DNA of 64,000 bases from the NCBI GenBank assembly GCA_017163975.1, contig JAFFSR010000221.1:5580001-5644000 (forward strand), given 5' to 3'. Source of the stretch: Anastatus disparis. Its lineage: Eukaryota > Arthropoda > Insecta > Hymenoptera > Eupelmidae. The notes under the pieces were generated by a model. The model was not told where the DNA came from and searched no databases. It saw only the letters and a list, made by a program, of their open reading frames with translations. A program made the position numbers and the translations under genes. Shown here piece by piece: positions 13,344-25,060 of the stretch (the first letter of the stretch is position 1; each line of letters begins with the position of its first letter).

Positions 13344-14217
13344 TAGGGTAAATGTGCCAGTTACCGTGGGTTTAACGTAACCTCTTACAGATTTTATCAA
13401 ATTAAACAGATTTTTCTATTAATGCTCGATAACTATTGATATCAGTTATAAACGTTGAAGCATCTTTTATTTAATAAGCATGATTGATTAATTATGTATA
13501 GAAAAATATTTGAAATATTATTAAAAATATAAGAATTGATGCATGCGTCAAATACCGTGTTGTTCACTTTTCAGATTTCTATATACCGTGTGTCAGTTTC
13601 CGCGCCCCCAACTAAATGCGTTTTGTCAGTAAGCAAGCCCTCGACCAAATATCGAGCGTCGAACACCGTGCATTTTTCGTCGATTTCTCTTTTTTTGAGG
13701 TTATGTTTTCTTCGATGCTCACATGTTAGAGGGCACGATAACTAAGATTATACCAAAAAATTGGTTTAGTTATCGTGCACGATAATTGAATCATATGCTT
13801 AAATCTGTTCCAGTTACTATATTTTATAAATAAATAATAAAAAATAATTTAAAAACGCAAATTGTAAGTTTTTTCGAAATTTGTAAGTATTTTGTTATAG
13901 TAAAATGCATATACATATTATTAATATACATTTTTTAATACTTTAAATGATTGAATTAAACATGCAATCCTTAAGCTTTTTGATAACGCGCGCACTAAAA
14001 ATGCATAAATCACGTTACAAAAATTTCAAACATTATTTATACAATATAAAATGTCGATAAATTAAATTTTTATTTTTTTAATAGTTAAATTATACTTCAA
14101 AAATATTAAAAAAATTTTTTTGAATTATTGATTAAGGCTTAAACCTATATTAATGCATTAAAATATCGAAGGAGCACGGTAGTCGGGGGGGCAACGATAA
14201 CTGGCACACTTACCCTA
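13344..14217. mobile_element. Non-autonomous DNA transposon (MITE-like), TA target duplication
   Basis: Inverted ends define the element. The left end at 13346 reads GGGTAAATGTGCCAGTTACC and the reverse complement of the right end (ending at 14215) reads GGGTAAGTGTGCCAGTTATC. The consensus is GGGTAARTGTGCCAGTTAYC. Both ends are flanked by TA, giving about 870 bp between TA dinucleotides. There is no transposase frame; the only open frame (13536-13745, 69 codons) is not recognisable. The interior carries further CCGTG/CACGATAAC motifs resembling the ends, including an internal hairpin. TA duplication is typical of Tc1/mariner-type elements, but the superfamily is an inference. Confidence 0.8.
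13733..13778. repeat. Internal inverted repeat of the TA-flanked element
   Basis: GCACGATAACTA (13733-13744) is exactly inverted as TAGTTATCGTGC (13767-13778), a 12-bp stem with a 22-nt loop. The arms resemble the subterminal part of the element ends (GTTAYCG), so they may be extra transposase-binding sites or the relic of a nested end. Confidence 0.8.
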
Positions 14218-14634
14218 GTCCATCTTTGTTTTTTTTTTCTGGATTTTTTTCGTTTTTTGATCAGGCTTTTTTCATTATTTGGTTTTCAGTTTTGGACGGT
14301 ATTTTTTGGAATTATAATATAACAGATAAATTCAGAATTTAAGTCAATAGATGTCTTAATTAATGCAAATAAATTTTACATAAATCTTTTAAAATAGTAA
14401 TAACTTCTTCATAAACTCGAAAGGCAGGCAAAGGTGAAATATTTTTTCTACTTAAAAATTATCAGGCAGTGAAGTGGCATTTTACTATTTATTAATTTAC
14501 GAAATATACTCCACTTTACTGTTTAATAAAGTGACACTTTATTAGCCATCAACAAACCATCGATGGAGTTACCACCAATTTCATCGTAGCTAGTTTTCTC
14601 CTCCTGTACCTTTTCATACTTCAAATCATGAAAG
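14218..14634. other. AT-rich stretch with small inverted pieces
   Basis: The sequence from 14461 has imperfectly inverted pieces (GTGGCATTTTACT and AATAAAGTGACAC) and leads into the dispersed repeat at 14635. It may be part of a larger, decayed copy of that element. No gene is visible. Confidence 0.35.
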
Positions 14635-14670
14635 GGAGAAATCTTCAATTTCACTCCCTAGTTGCATAAT
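14635..14670 (-). repeat. TTATGCAACTAGGGAG family, copy B
   Basis: On the minus strand this reads TTATGCAACTAGGGAGTGAA and continues to TTTCTCC. It matches copy A (8246-8280) at about 32 of 35 positions. It abuts a unique patch (14540-14634) and lacks the palindromic right half seen in copy A, so it is either truncated or a longer variant. Confidence 0.6.
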
Positions 14671-16709
14671 CCATTATCAATTTTTCAATTTATTCCAAAA
14701 CAAGTTCATCAAAACTTTTCAATTTCATATAAAAATACTTTCTTCGAAATCCAAATCAATAAAATCTTTATACCACAATAAAATTTTCACACCATTTAAA
14801 CATTATCTTAAATCATCCCGCGCATAATGCATACCAATAAAACACCTCCCTCCCATAAATCTTGCATATACATATATACATATAAAAACATTCACGAGTC
14901 TTCATTTATAAAAGTCGCATCACTAATACGCGTTCTCAAACACGCGACCTATATTAAACTCATGCCACGACACCAGCACGCTATATTCGACATCCAGGGA
15001 CGTTTTTTGAGAGCCACTCTTTTTTCGTTCTTCTCATGTTATATATCTTGTCCCTAGTGGCCCGCTTTTATTATTACGTATCATTAAAACTTTATATTCT
15101 TATTCGATTCTCTCTCTCTCTCACGCCTTCTTTTTTTTTCCTCTCCTTTGGCCACCTGTCTCCAATTATTAGCTTTTTGATTCGATTGGTCCCGAACCTT
15201 ACTTTTTTTTTTCTTTGAAGTTTCTCTACTATTCTTTATACTGTTTCTTTTTATATTGAAAGGCGGAAGTATTTCTTGTACGTGAAATATCTTTTTCTTT
15301 CGCTTCTTTTTTTTTGATAAATGTGTATGTTGGTAGGAACCGGTCGATCGTGGATGTAGAAGGTATACAATGGGTTATTGTAAAAGAAAAAGGTTCGGAT
15401 GACGAATTGCGAAATTCTTTATATTAAAGGATTAGAAGTGTAAGTATGTATCCCTGTAGCCTCTGTTTTTTCATTAGCCAGCTGCATGAATGGCTTTTGG
15501 AAGATTTTTCAAAAAGAGGATGTGCGTAGGCTCCTGATTCGTTTAGTTTTTTATTCTTCTTTTCAATTGAAAATTTGCGTTTGCTTGAAGAAAAAAATGA
15601 AAAAAAAAACTTTTTGTTTTAACTCACGGCGCATTCAAAAGACTACAGTGATTGTAATGTAAATTTTTAGATTTCCTTAATGGAAGTTTTGGTAAGTCAA
15701 TACAAAAGCATTTTATGTATTGATTTTATAAAATTGAAAAATGTATGTCATTAATATTCACACTGTAGTATTAAATAGATTTTTTAATTTCTGTAATTAA
15801 ATTAAAATAATTGTAAAAAAATAATTTAAAAAAAATTTTTAAATATAAATAAAGATGATTAGCCATCATTAAAATAGCCGATAAAAAATTTCTCACTGAA
15901 ATATGCAACGTACACGATTTACCAAAACAATAAATAATAAAAACAAAGAAATAAATACCGCATCATAGGTTAAATAATTCCGCTGTAAACTCCGTTGACG
16001 ACAATAACGAAGTACAATCGAGACGCGTTAGCATGATTAATTTTTTTCAAACGAATACGTTTATCCCCCCTCTCTCTCGAGAAACACATCAAGCATATAT
16101 ACATATAAAAAAGCTCTCTTCAGTTTTATATACAAACGAATGTATAGTAATGTGCTATATGTAAGCGTAACCACATATATATGCATCTAGTCGCATACAC
16201 AAATTAATGCTGTATATATGTACTCGAGTCGACTAGTAATTAAAGCCAGAGGAGCTTTTTAAATCGTGAGAGACATTGTGATTAAAAGAACGTTTTTTTT
16301 TCTATTCTTCTTCTTCTATTTCAATTGTTCGTAGACGTATAAGGAACGTATACGATTTGATTGACTTTACTTCTGTTAGGGTCGCTCTTTGCGGGTATTA
16401 TGTTACTTTATTGTACTGAATAATTTTTAAATAATTGACTTCTCCGCGTGTACGTTAAATAATTATAAAATTAAAAGTAATATAAATATGAATTGTAAAA
16501 ATTGCTTTTTAAACGAATTGCGTGGTATTTACAATTTTAAGTTATTGTTTGTTTTTTTTTCTATTCTGCGGGTAATTTCCGAATAAAAAAATCATTTTGG
16601 GCGTGAAAAAAAGTTTCTCGTTGTACGTATACGGGTCGATGAGTATACGTAAACGTACATTAAAAAAAAATGTATTATTTAAAAAAGAAATAATTAGATG
16701 TGTTTTGTT
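14671..16709. other. Non-coding stretch with pyrimidine-rich and mixed islands
   Basis: A mixed island at 14820-15560 is pyrimidine-rich on the plus strand around 15105-15320. Another at 16000-16400 has ATAC/TATA words. A perfect 9-bp inverted repeat, TACGTATAC/GTATACGTA with a 10-nt loop, occurs at 16624-16651. Short frames (14827-15057, 15036-15218) are translated pyrimidine tracts and are not called. Confidence 0.4.
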
Positions 16710-16921
16710 AAAATTTTTTTATTTATTTTATTTAACGTCGCTCTATTAATGCTATCATTGCGATGCTAATAAGCGACGGAGATCGTCAGTATATTTGTGA
16801 ACAAAGCACTTATAACTTATATAGTGGTGCTTGTATCAATCGAACGCCGAGAGCGGGATTCGAACTCGGGTACTCGAAACTACGAATCCATCGCTCTACC
16901 GACTGAGCCACTGACGATCTC
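16710..16921 (-). mobile_element. tRNA-derived SINE, copy 2
   Basis: On the minus strand the A box (TGGCTCAGTCGG) and B box (AGTTCGAATCC) are intact, the spacer is of the TTCGATTGATACAAGCACC type, and the tail carries an exact CGTCGCT/AGCGACG stem before the A-rich end. Uniquely, its first 12 bases (16910-16921 on the plus strand) are an exact reverse complement of 16779-16790 in its own tail, so the tRNA-like head would be enclosed in a 12-bp helix. The acceptor stem of a true tRNA is absent. Confidence 0.9.
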
Positions 16922-19264
16922 GAAAAGAAAACATTTATTTCTATTTTATTAATAACATTAAATTTAATTTGAAATTTGTTTTATTAAAAAAAAATTTATT
17001 TTTCCATTTCACTAAGATATTATTGTGTTTATACACGAAAAATGCTTTTATACTATTGACACATTTCACATGTTATATCTTATCAATAAGCCTTTCATTT
17101 GCTTTGTACAATGATCTTACGCATAGACTTTCATTGATACTATGCCAACGACTTTCCTAAAAATTTCTTTTAATCGCGCATACTCCAAATACTTGAAAAA
17201 TCATGAATCACAGTTTTATAACGTCATATTGTGATATTTCTTGTATTTAGTGAATTTTTGTTTTTTTATCTATACTAGAAATCGTATAGATATGATGTCG
17301 CACAGGTGGGTATTGATAGAAATTGTTTTTTTATTCTCTCTTTTGATTGTATTTATAAATTTTATCACCTTTAAATCTTGTTCTCTATTGATATTTTTTT
17401 AATTACCGAAATATAAATAAATTGATATGAAAAGCATTAAAATAGTTATGACGATTTAAATCGATATTAAACTATAAGTGTAATCTAATTTATACTCATT
17501 TAAAAAAAAATTCTTTAAAAATCGATATATAATAACTATATAACTTGTTTTAATGGTATGTAGTTTAAGTGTTGTATTATAATCTTTTTTATTGAAATCA
17601 ATTTTCATTACCTCATACTACGTTTATGAATAATATATTTTATCAATTAAAGAAAAATTTATAAAATAAAATAATTTAATATCGAAATCAAAAGAATATT
17701 AAACTGATTTGCAATAATTACTTTAAACGATTAATTGATTTTCATAAAAAAAAGTATTTATGTACACCTGACCGATATATCATTACTTTTTTTATTTAAT
17801 CAATGAATAACGAAAAAAGATCGATATGATTTAACGCATGAAATCATAAGAAGCAAACATATAGGATGCCAAGATAACCTAAAAAACCAGTTTTTTCGGT
17901 TAAATTTTTTCTCAGAGTGCATTTTTAAAAGCGCGACAGATCCGAGCGACAACCCAACGAAAAATAGAATACTCTCTTCCACACGACGGAAACGAAACGA
18001 TTTATTTTTATCGTTACGGCTACAAACCTTGCAGAACGAGCCAATAGTGCAGCACTTTCCGGTTTCGAATTCGAATTAACTTTAGCTTTAAAGTTCTTCT
18101 TTCGAAAAAATAAAAAAAAAAAATAAAAAATATAATAAAAATGACGAATTATTTTGATAATTTTAAAGCGCTTCGGGAACATTCTAATTGCAACTAAGTA
18201 ATGAACTAAATAGATTTATTTATAAAATAATCAGTTTAAATAATAATACGTAGTTATAGAAAATTTGAAAGATATTCGTCGGTTCAAATCAACGCTTTTC
18301 CAGTTATGACGTAAAAGGATTTTGTTATTTAAATCTTTTAATAATCCGTTAATTTCAAATTCTATTTTGGTTAATGAATTTAATAAAATTCAAATATTTC
18401 GATTTTTATTTTGATACAATAATTTTGAAAGTTAATTTGGTAAATTTTTTTTTAAATGTGTATAAAAGAGTCACCATTAGAAAGTAATTTATTCCGTAAA
18501 ATATAAAATTTGTAATAAATAACTTTTCAAAATATATTGTTTTTTGGGTCTGCATTTTGGCTGCAATTAGTAGGATGGGATAACTTTTTATCAAATTATT
18601 CTCTCTCCTCGAATTCAATGTTACGCGCTCTTCGTACATGACCATATTTCTGGCAATGACACAAAATAAACAATTGATGACTTAACAAATAATAAACAAC
18701 AATGTCAAACTAATTATAGAATTATATCGATCAAAGCCATAATACCGATTTTAAGAGATATCATTTTTTTTTATAATTATCAAATTTTTTTGATACGATG
18801 ATTATGAAGTTAATTTTGGTATCGGCTATTAATGCTCGAGAAAAAAAGAAACATTTTTCTTTTAAAGAAGCGATAAGGAATTTTCGTGTATTTCTTTTAA
18901 ATCACATTTAAAAATAACACAACAATTCAACGAAAGATTACAGCGTATTTATTCATAATTATGGATTATCCCCGTAACAAAAATTAAATGTAATTTAATG
19001 AAAATAATCAGCAATTTCAACTGGAAACAAGAAAACTAAAAGCCTAATACTGCATTAGAAAAAAAAAATATAATTAAAAATGATATAAAGTAGGCTTCAG
19101 AGCGCAGAGTGAAACAGAGACATTCATTGCACCAAATTACTTGGCTGAGTCATCGCATAAAGCTTTAAATCGTTATATATACATATATATTTCCCGAGTC
19201 TCTCGCGGTATTAATGCTTTTTTTTTCTCTTTCTTTATCTTTCATTCTTCGCATGTTATATTAA

Positions 19265-19265
<1 letters not shown>
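16922..19265. other. AT-rich non-coding stretch
   Basis: Very AT-rich with a somewhat more mixed patch at 17820-18190. I see no gene. The minus-strand frames at 17800-18182 overlap each other in different phases and look like chance. Confidence 0.45.
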
Positions 19266-19322
<57 letters not shown>

Positions 19323-19326
19323 TACA
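19266..19326. repeat. Compound (TG)n(TA)n(CA)n microsatellite
   Basis: A short TG run passes into a long TA run and then CACATATATACACA. It is one of the two longest dinucleotide arrays in the window and likely to be length-polymorphic. Confidence 0.95.
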
Positions 19327-20640
19327 CAATCTATGTATTTATATAAACTCGCACACTTACTCGCTAAAGGGAACGAGAAAAAGGAAGAAGTGAAGCGCTT
19401 ATGCCTGCGATGCGCCATATGGTTAACCTAAATTCTAAGCGCCGCGTCTTTAAGTGATATGTGGGATAACCTAAATAAAGGATGGCGACTTTGAAGTGTA
19501 TGTGTGTTATATACGCTGTTATACGATGTGCCAAAGACCCATTCACGATTTATTATTCGACTTTATAGTACCAGGCTTTAAGCTTTATTAGCTTTTTAAT
19601 AAGTTATATTTTATTTTTATTTCATCTTCAGTTGCATTGTTTGAATTGACGAAAATTTTTGCAACGTGGATTTTACGCGAGTCCTAATTTTTTAATAATA
19701 TATTTAAATTATTTTTTTTTATTACGAAAAATGTTGCAATACTTGTAAATTATATTTAAATCTTATTTTATTATTTTTGAAAAATTTATCAAACAAATTA
19801 ACTGGCTTCCATAACATTAATTTATAAATATACTTTTGGATTTTTTTAATGCATCGTAATCAATAATTTATTTAGGAATCAAGAATATAAGAATTTATCA
19901 TTAAAAGAAAATTTTAGAAAATTTTCTAAATAAATGTATTAAAATATTTTATTGGTTGATATTTTACCTTTAAACTACTGTGAAAATATTAATTCAAAAA
20001 GAACATAGTAAAAAAAATTTCATATTCATTATCAAATGAATATTAATAAATTTTAATTAATTTAGAAAACCTTAACCGTAAAATCAAAGCTCTGTACTGC
20101 TCAGTTTAAAGTCTTCCCGCTATATCTACAAAAAAAAGTATATTCCACGAAATAAAAAAAAAAAAGATCTTTCCCGCCGCACATGTAAATCCATCCAACG
20201 AAACTTTACAACCTTGCCAGTGTCTCCTATCTAATTTATCAAATGAAAACTCGCACACATCTTATATACATGTGTCTTAGAAGAAACCAAAAGCATGAAA
20301 TGCACAAAGCTTGCTTTGAAAGTAGGTCACACATTCATACACAGCTGCACGAGCTATCTTGTACGAAAAAAAAGAAAGAAAGAAAAAACGAAAGAGAGGG
20401 AAAAAAAATCGCCCCCGTATACACAAGAAAGAAAAATAGTATACGTATATTCCCATACAGCGTGCCCAGTAGAAAAAGTCCAAGAATATCCAGCCCGAAA
20501 ATTTTTCTTCAGCTCGAACTTAAATCCCTAAAAAAAAAAAACATTCTTTTTTTCTCTCTCATCTTTCTCAATTCACGTGAAAAACATTAGCGCGCGAATG
20601 AGATAAAAGTAAGAGCGAGAAAGCAAAGAGAGCGAGATCG
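19327..20640. other. AT-rich stretch with a short mixed patch
   Basis: The patch 19370-19560 contains CpG words and two TAACCTAAAT-like words about 45 bases apart (near 19424 and 19470). The area 20090-20640 is A/G-rich with CpG. A 115-codon frame (20243-20590) is lysine-rich translated purine tract; two overlapping frames run over the same bases, so it is not called. Confidence 0.4.
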
Positions 20641-20960
20641 AGTGTTATATATATATGTATATTATATAGTACTGAGCGTTCCCCCCATTAACCAGCAAAT
20701 GAATGGCATTACGGGTACGGTGCCATAATATCGCGCGCCGGCTATTACCGTGACGCTTGGAGTATTACGTGTCTTGAAACGTTCGCTCTTTTTTTTTCCC
20801 CTCTCACTCTCAACAACAACATCAGCAGCAGCCGCAGCAACAGCAGCCAAAGCACAGCAGCAGCAGCAGCGGCATAAAACTATATAGCTATAGAGCAAGT
20901 TATAAGTTTAAAACTATGTTGCTGCGCTGCACTCTCTTTATAAGACGTTTTTAAAAGGAG
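20641..20960. other. GC-elevated island with CAG/CAA array
   Basis: A compact GC-elevated block at 20677-20785 includes CCCCCC, GCGCGCCGGC and two near-identical words, ATTACGGGTACGG and ATTACCGTGACG. It is followed by a pyrimidine tract and a CAA/CAG trinucleotide run (20811-20873). In the plus frame the run would read Gln-rich then Ser-rich, and the pyrimidine tract ending in CAG looks like a splice acceptor. The frame has a stop just upstream and closes within about 50 codons. It could be a small untranslated or coding exon, or an enhancer with repeat content. The opposite-strand 78-codon frame is a shadow. Confidence 0.3.
20811..20873 (+). repeat. CAA/CAG trinucleotide array
   Basis: An imperfect array of CAA, CAG, CCG and AGC triplets covers about 63 bases. 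It contains a short pure CAG/AGC run near its right end. Such arrays are common in insect regulatory DNA and in polyglutamine exons; neither can be chosen from this sequence alone. Confidence 0.9.
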
Positions 20961-21343
20961 AAGGAGAAGAAACACTCTTACTTGCATAAATATATATATA
21001 TATAGATAGTAGGCTCGCACACAAGCGCGCGTATAAACTGGAATCAGGTCACTGCGCTGTAAGAAAGCAACGCCACGCTTCGACTACGGATTAGAATTAT
21101 CGAATACAACTCGGAGAGAAAGAGAGAGACAGACCTGTAACCATAAAGGTTATAACACATAAGTTAACTTGGCAAAAGCGCGTATTTATGATGTTTCCGA
21201 TGGTCAAACGATTTTTACGCATGGGCCAAACAAGTTGTGTTTTGCAATTTTTTGATATTCTATGCGATTTTTCGGATGCTTTTGTTAATCAGACTGAAAA
21301 TATAATATCAAAAGCTTATTTGGTGTAAGCATGGCACAGTAGA

Positions 21344-21378
21344 TTGTGCAACTAGTGAGGAAAGTACTTGATTCCTAG
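21344..21378 (+). repeat. TTATGCAACTAGGGAG family, copy C (diverged)
   Basis: The sequence reads TTGTGCAACTAGTGAGGAAA and aligns to copies A and B over its first 20 or so bases before losing similarity. It is the most diverged of the three copies. No inverted right half was found close by. Confidence 0.4.
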
Positions 21379-22880
21379 TGTTTATCGCCTTCCTTTTACT
21401 TGTACGGTAATCATACTTATGAGGAATTAGCTATATCTACATATTATTTTTTTTAACTGACCTTTTTATTTGACATTTTAAAAATTTATCATACAAAAAC
21501 TAAGGAAACATTCATCGCTAAATTAATATCTGAAATGCTTTCTATATCAATTGCATTAATCATTTGCTTTTACCAACTTGGTGATTTTTACTTTACATGT
21601 TTTCCTCATAAACGCTATTGATTTTAATAAATTAATTTTATTTTTTCATAATATTTTGTAACACAATGAAATTTCTCGAAGTCAATGACAAATTAAAAGA
21701 AAAAAAAATAAATCCAAAGCTTGCATATAAAACGATAATAAATTGCAACTATACCCAAGTGTGATTAAATTTTTTCGTATTATGCAGATTTTCCTTTCTT
21801 TAATTTTTTTAAAAAATTTCTTAACCTTTCCACCGGATAAAATAAAACGTATTAGGTAATAAAGTCGTTAGCTTCGCTCTAAATACATGCTGATGTTTAA
21901 TATTTTTAACAAGCCTCTTGTTGGTAACGATACAAGTTATGCTAATGAAGTTCAATTAATAGGCGTAAACTTCTAAATTTAACGTGAACTAAGAATTTTA
22001 TCAACAAAATTTCAGTAAGGCCATTTTATACGTTTAAAAAATAACATTTAAAATGTAATAAAAAAATTTTTATTTTTATTCATTATAATTTCTTTTCTGA
22101 ATGTATAATAAAAATCAAAAGTTTATATTGTAATTTGAACATTTATATAGTCTCTTGTGATTTTAAAATAAAAAAATTTATATAAAATTAAAAAAAATTT
22201 TAATTCATCATTATTTATCAGTCATTAAAGAAAAGAATGAAATCATTACATTCACTAAAATTTATAAATATGCAAGAACTAGTACACAAATGTACAATCA
22301 TGTTTAAAAATATAAGAAATGGTAAAAAATGACTATAAAATAATAAAATACATTACAATATTATTCACAAACAAATTTCCAATTCTTATTATTTATTTTT
22401 ATATCATCTATTTTTTCTATTTTCCAGAAATCAGTATCATTTATTTAAATAAGACCATAAAATATCTTATTAACAATATTTATTTTGATTCCTCAGATGT
22501 AAAAAGAACGTTAATCGATTCTAACAACTAATAATTTTGTTGTAATTTTAACAATAAAAATATCGATTGCCTGTCAATATTTTTTTCATTCTCCATTGAA
22601 TTTCACTATCAATAAACGTTAAGCCATTGTAAAAAAAATATTTAAATTTATTGTGATAGGCTAGCCTATAAATTTATTATTAAAGTAAAGATTATCAAAA
22701 TTAATTCTGATAACCTTTGAATAAGATTATTCAAGCGCTATTCTTTTCCGATTAATTTAAAATTACCCAAGAGCATAAGAATTCGTCGATAGAAGAAAAA
22801 GAAGAAAAAAAAAATCAAAATAATCTTATTAAATTCAATAATTCAATAGCAAAGTAGTAATAAACACCAATAAAGATTGC
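21379..22880. other. AT-rich non-coding stretch
   Basis: Extremely AT-rich sequence with long A and T runs. The frame at 22319-22531 is Ile/Tyr/Phe-rich noise. Nothing recognisable is present. Confidence 0.5.
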
Positions 22881-23690
22881 ACAAATGCGAGCAAAGAATA
22901 TTCCCAACATTTATTATTCGATCATAGGTGAAAAATCTCGAAGCATCGATAAAGAAAATTGTACGCGAAACGTATCCCCACGTTTGTATATCTATACCTA
23001 CACTTTCATTTTCACATGCAACGTTAATACGAGGCTAAGATATATACACGCGCCTTTTGCTAGCCTATGGGTCATTAAAATAACGATATTCCCTTTCGTT
23101 TTTAGCTTTTTTATTTTTCTTCTCTCTCCGTGTATATGCCTTCGGAATCGATGTCGTCCTTCGCAGGTACCGATGCACACACAACTTCTATACACACTTA
23201 CTTGCTTATATGTAAATACACATATATATATATATATAAAATAACGCTTGTCTAATAGATTCTAAGAGCGAAGTAAATAATTCATGCGTACTAGACTAAC
23301 CGTGCGTAGGCCAATATCCACCACGTCATGGCCTTTTCGTTTATATGTATATATTTATCAAGAAGAGAACGTTCCATATATATATATATATACATATATT
23401 TAATGTAGGCAACAGAGCTGCTACTATTGAAGTTGCATTAGAGAAAAAAAAAAGACAGGCTCTCAAGTGTGAGTTATAAGTCGTTATTAACGAAGAAAAA
23501 ATATGAAGAAAAAAAAAATAGCGGAGAGAAAAAAAAAGAGAAGGACTCGTTGGTATTCGAACGAACGGAGAGATAGGAGAAAAAAAAAAGGAAAAGAGGC
23601 ATTACGGACTATTACATATTTTCGCGCACGGCACGCAATATAAAGTAAAGAACTGGCAAACGCTCGTATGGCCTACTTTGTCATACATAC
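22881..23690. other. Mixed-composition island with TA arrays and a purine tract
   Basis: The island carries TA arrays at about 23220-23238 and 23378-23398, and a strongly purine-rich plus-strand tract at about 23430-23615. CpG words are frequent. The 119-codon frame at 22885-23244 (second longest in the window) ends in the TA array, lacks any recognisable domain and is overlapped by a frame on the other strand, so it is not called. Confidence 0.4.
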
Positions 23691-25060
23691 CGTCTTTTGC
23701 TTAAATGAGATTCTTTAAGCAAATAACTGAAAATCATGAAGTTTTGAGCTAAGGAATATACATATATGTGGGTATGTGCATGGATAAACTTACTTATGGA
23801 TTTTAATTTTATGATTGATGGCTCTCTACGGGATGATTTATACATATTTTTCGCATCGTTAAAAGAATAATAATTCAAGTATACAAACGTTGTTGCTTTT
23901 TTTAGGGATTTATTGCGGCTTGACATTATTAAAATTACTTTCGCAAAACTTGTAATGGATTGCTTTTTTTATTTGAGCTGAAATTTAACTTTGAAACTAT
24001 GAAAATAATTTGTAAAAAGTTTATTAAATTTTTTAAATGTTTTGCAATCATTTATGTTTAAAAATTATCCCATTTATAATGCATGATGCATTCTCACAGT
24101 AGAATTAATAAAATGTCAATAATCTTACAAATTACGAGTCAATCTCATTTGAAAAGGTTCATGAAAATCAAGTTATTGGTTAAATTTTCTTGAATGGTTT
24201 TTATCAATTTTTCTTAGGTCATATTTCTTAATTTCTATTATTTATAATTTCCACTATACTAGATTTAAAAATATTTTTCAAAGTATTCAAAATTCCTTTA
24301 TTTATTTCGTTGTTTGATTAAATAATTAATGAAATTCTGTTTCTCATTCACAAATCTTTAACTTAAAATACATTTTTGATTTTCCAACAGCACGTTATCT
24401 AATTAAGTGATCTAATTTTTATATTGAAAGCAATATCTTAGTTTGCATTTATTGTTAAAGACAGAAGGTTTATTATCAGAAGTCAGTATTGGTATTTTGA
24501 TTGCAGATAGTTGAAAATCTGTTTCTTTGGAAAATGCGATGAATAATTTATTACACTTTTGTTTCTAATGTAAAGAAAGAATTTATTTATTTTTCTTTCG
24601 TTCAATTAAAATTCTAATAGTTTATTCTGAATAAAATTTTTTTTTTTAAATAAAACAGTATAGTTACATATACATTTGAAAGTTATCAAGAAATTAAGTT
24701 TTAGAGCTTAATTTAAAGAAAAAAAATATATTACTAAAAAATATTTTACTACTAGTACTAAATATACGTGATAAAAAAAATAATATAAACCATTTACGTA
24801 ATTAATCAATTTTTACACAAAAAAAATTTATTATAAAACTATTCAAAATGAAAATCAACATATTTGGTTTTTCATCTACAAAATTAATCTCGTCTAATTT
24901 TTCCAATTCTCCCTTTTACAACTTTCGCTTATTATCAACAGTAAAAACTCACAATACATACCACACAGCAGACAATCGTAAACGAGAAAGAAAAAGTAAT
25001 ATATACACGTTTAGTTTTATTAACAAGGGTTCCAAAGAGCCTTATTCATCTGTCAACGTT
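23691..25060. other. AT-rich non-coding stretch
   Basis: Plain AT-rich sequence. Small frames at 23681-23926 (minus) and 24848-25063 (plus) show no family resemblance. Confidence 0.45.

Noticed and set aside
16624..16651. Hairpin with GTATACGTA recalling the miR-iab-4 region
   Set aside because: Only a 9-bp stem is present, too short for a microRNA precursor, and the mature sequence is not there.
20243..20590. 115-codon lysine-rich frame
   Set aside because: It translates a purine-rich low-complexity tract; frames in two other phases cover the same bases.
22885..23244. 119-codon plus-strand frame
   Set aside because: It runs into a TA microsatellite (Tyr/Ile repeats), is overlapped by a minus-strand frame and shows no domain.
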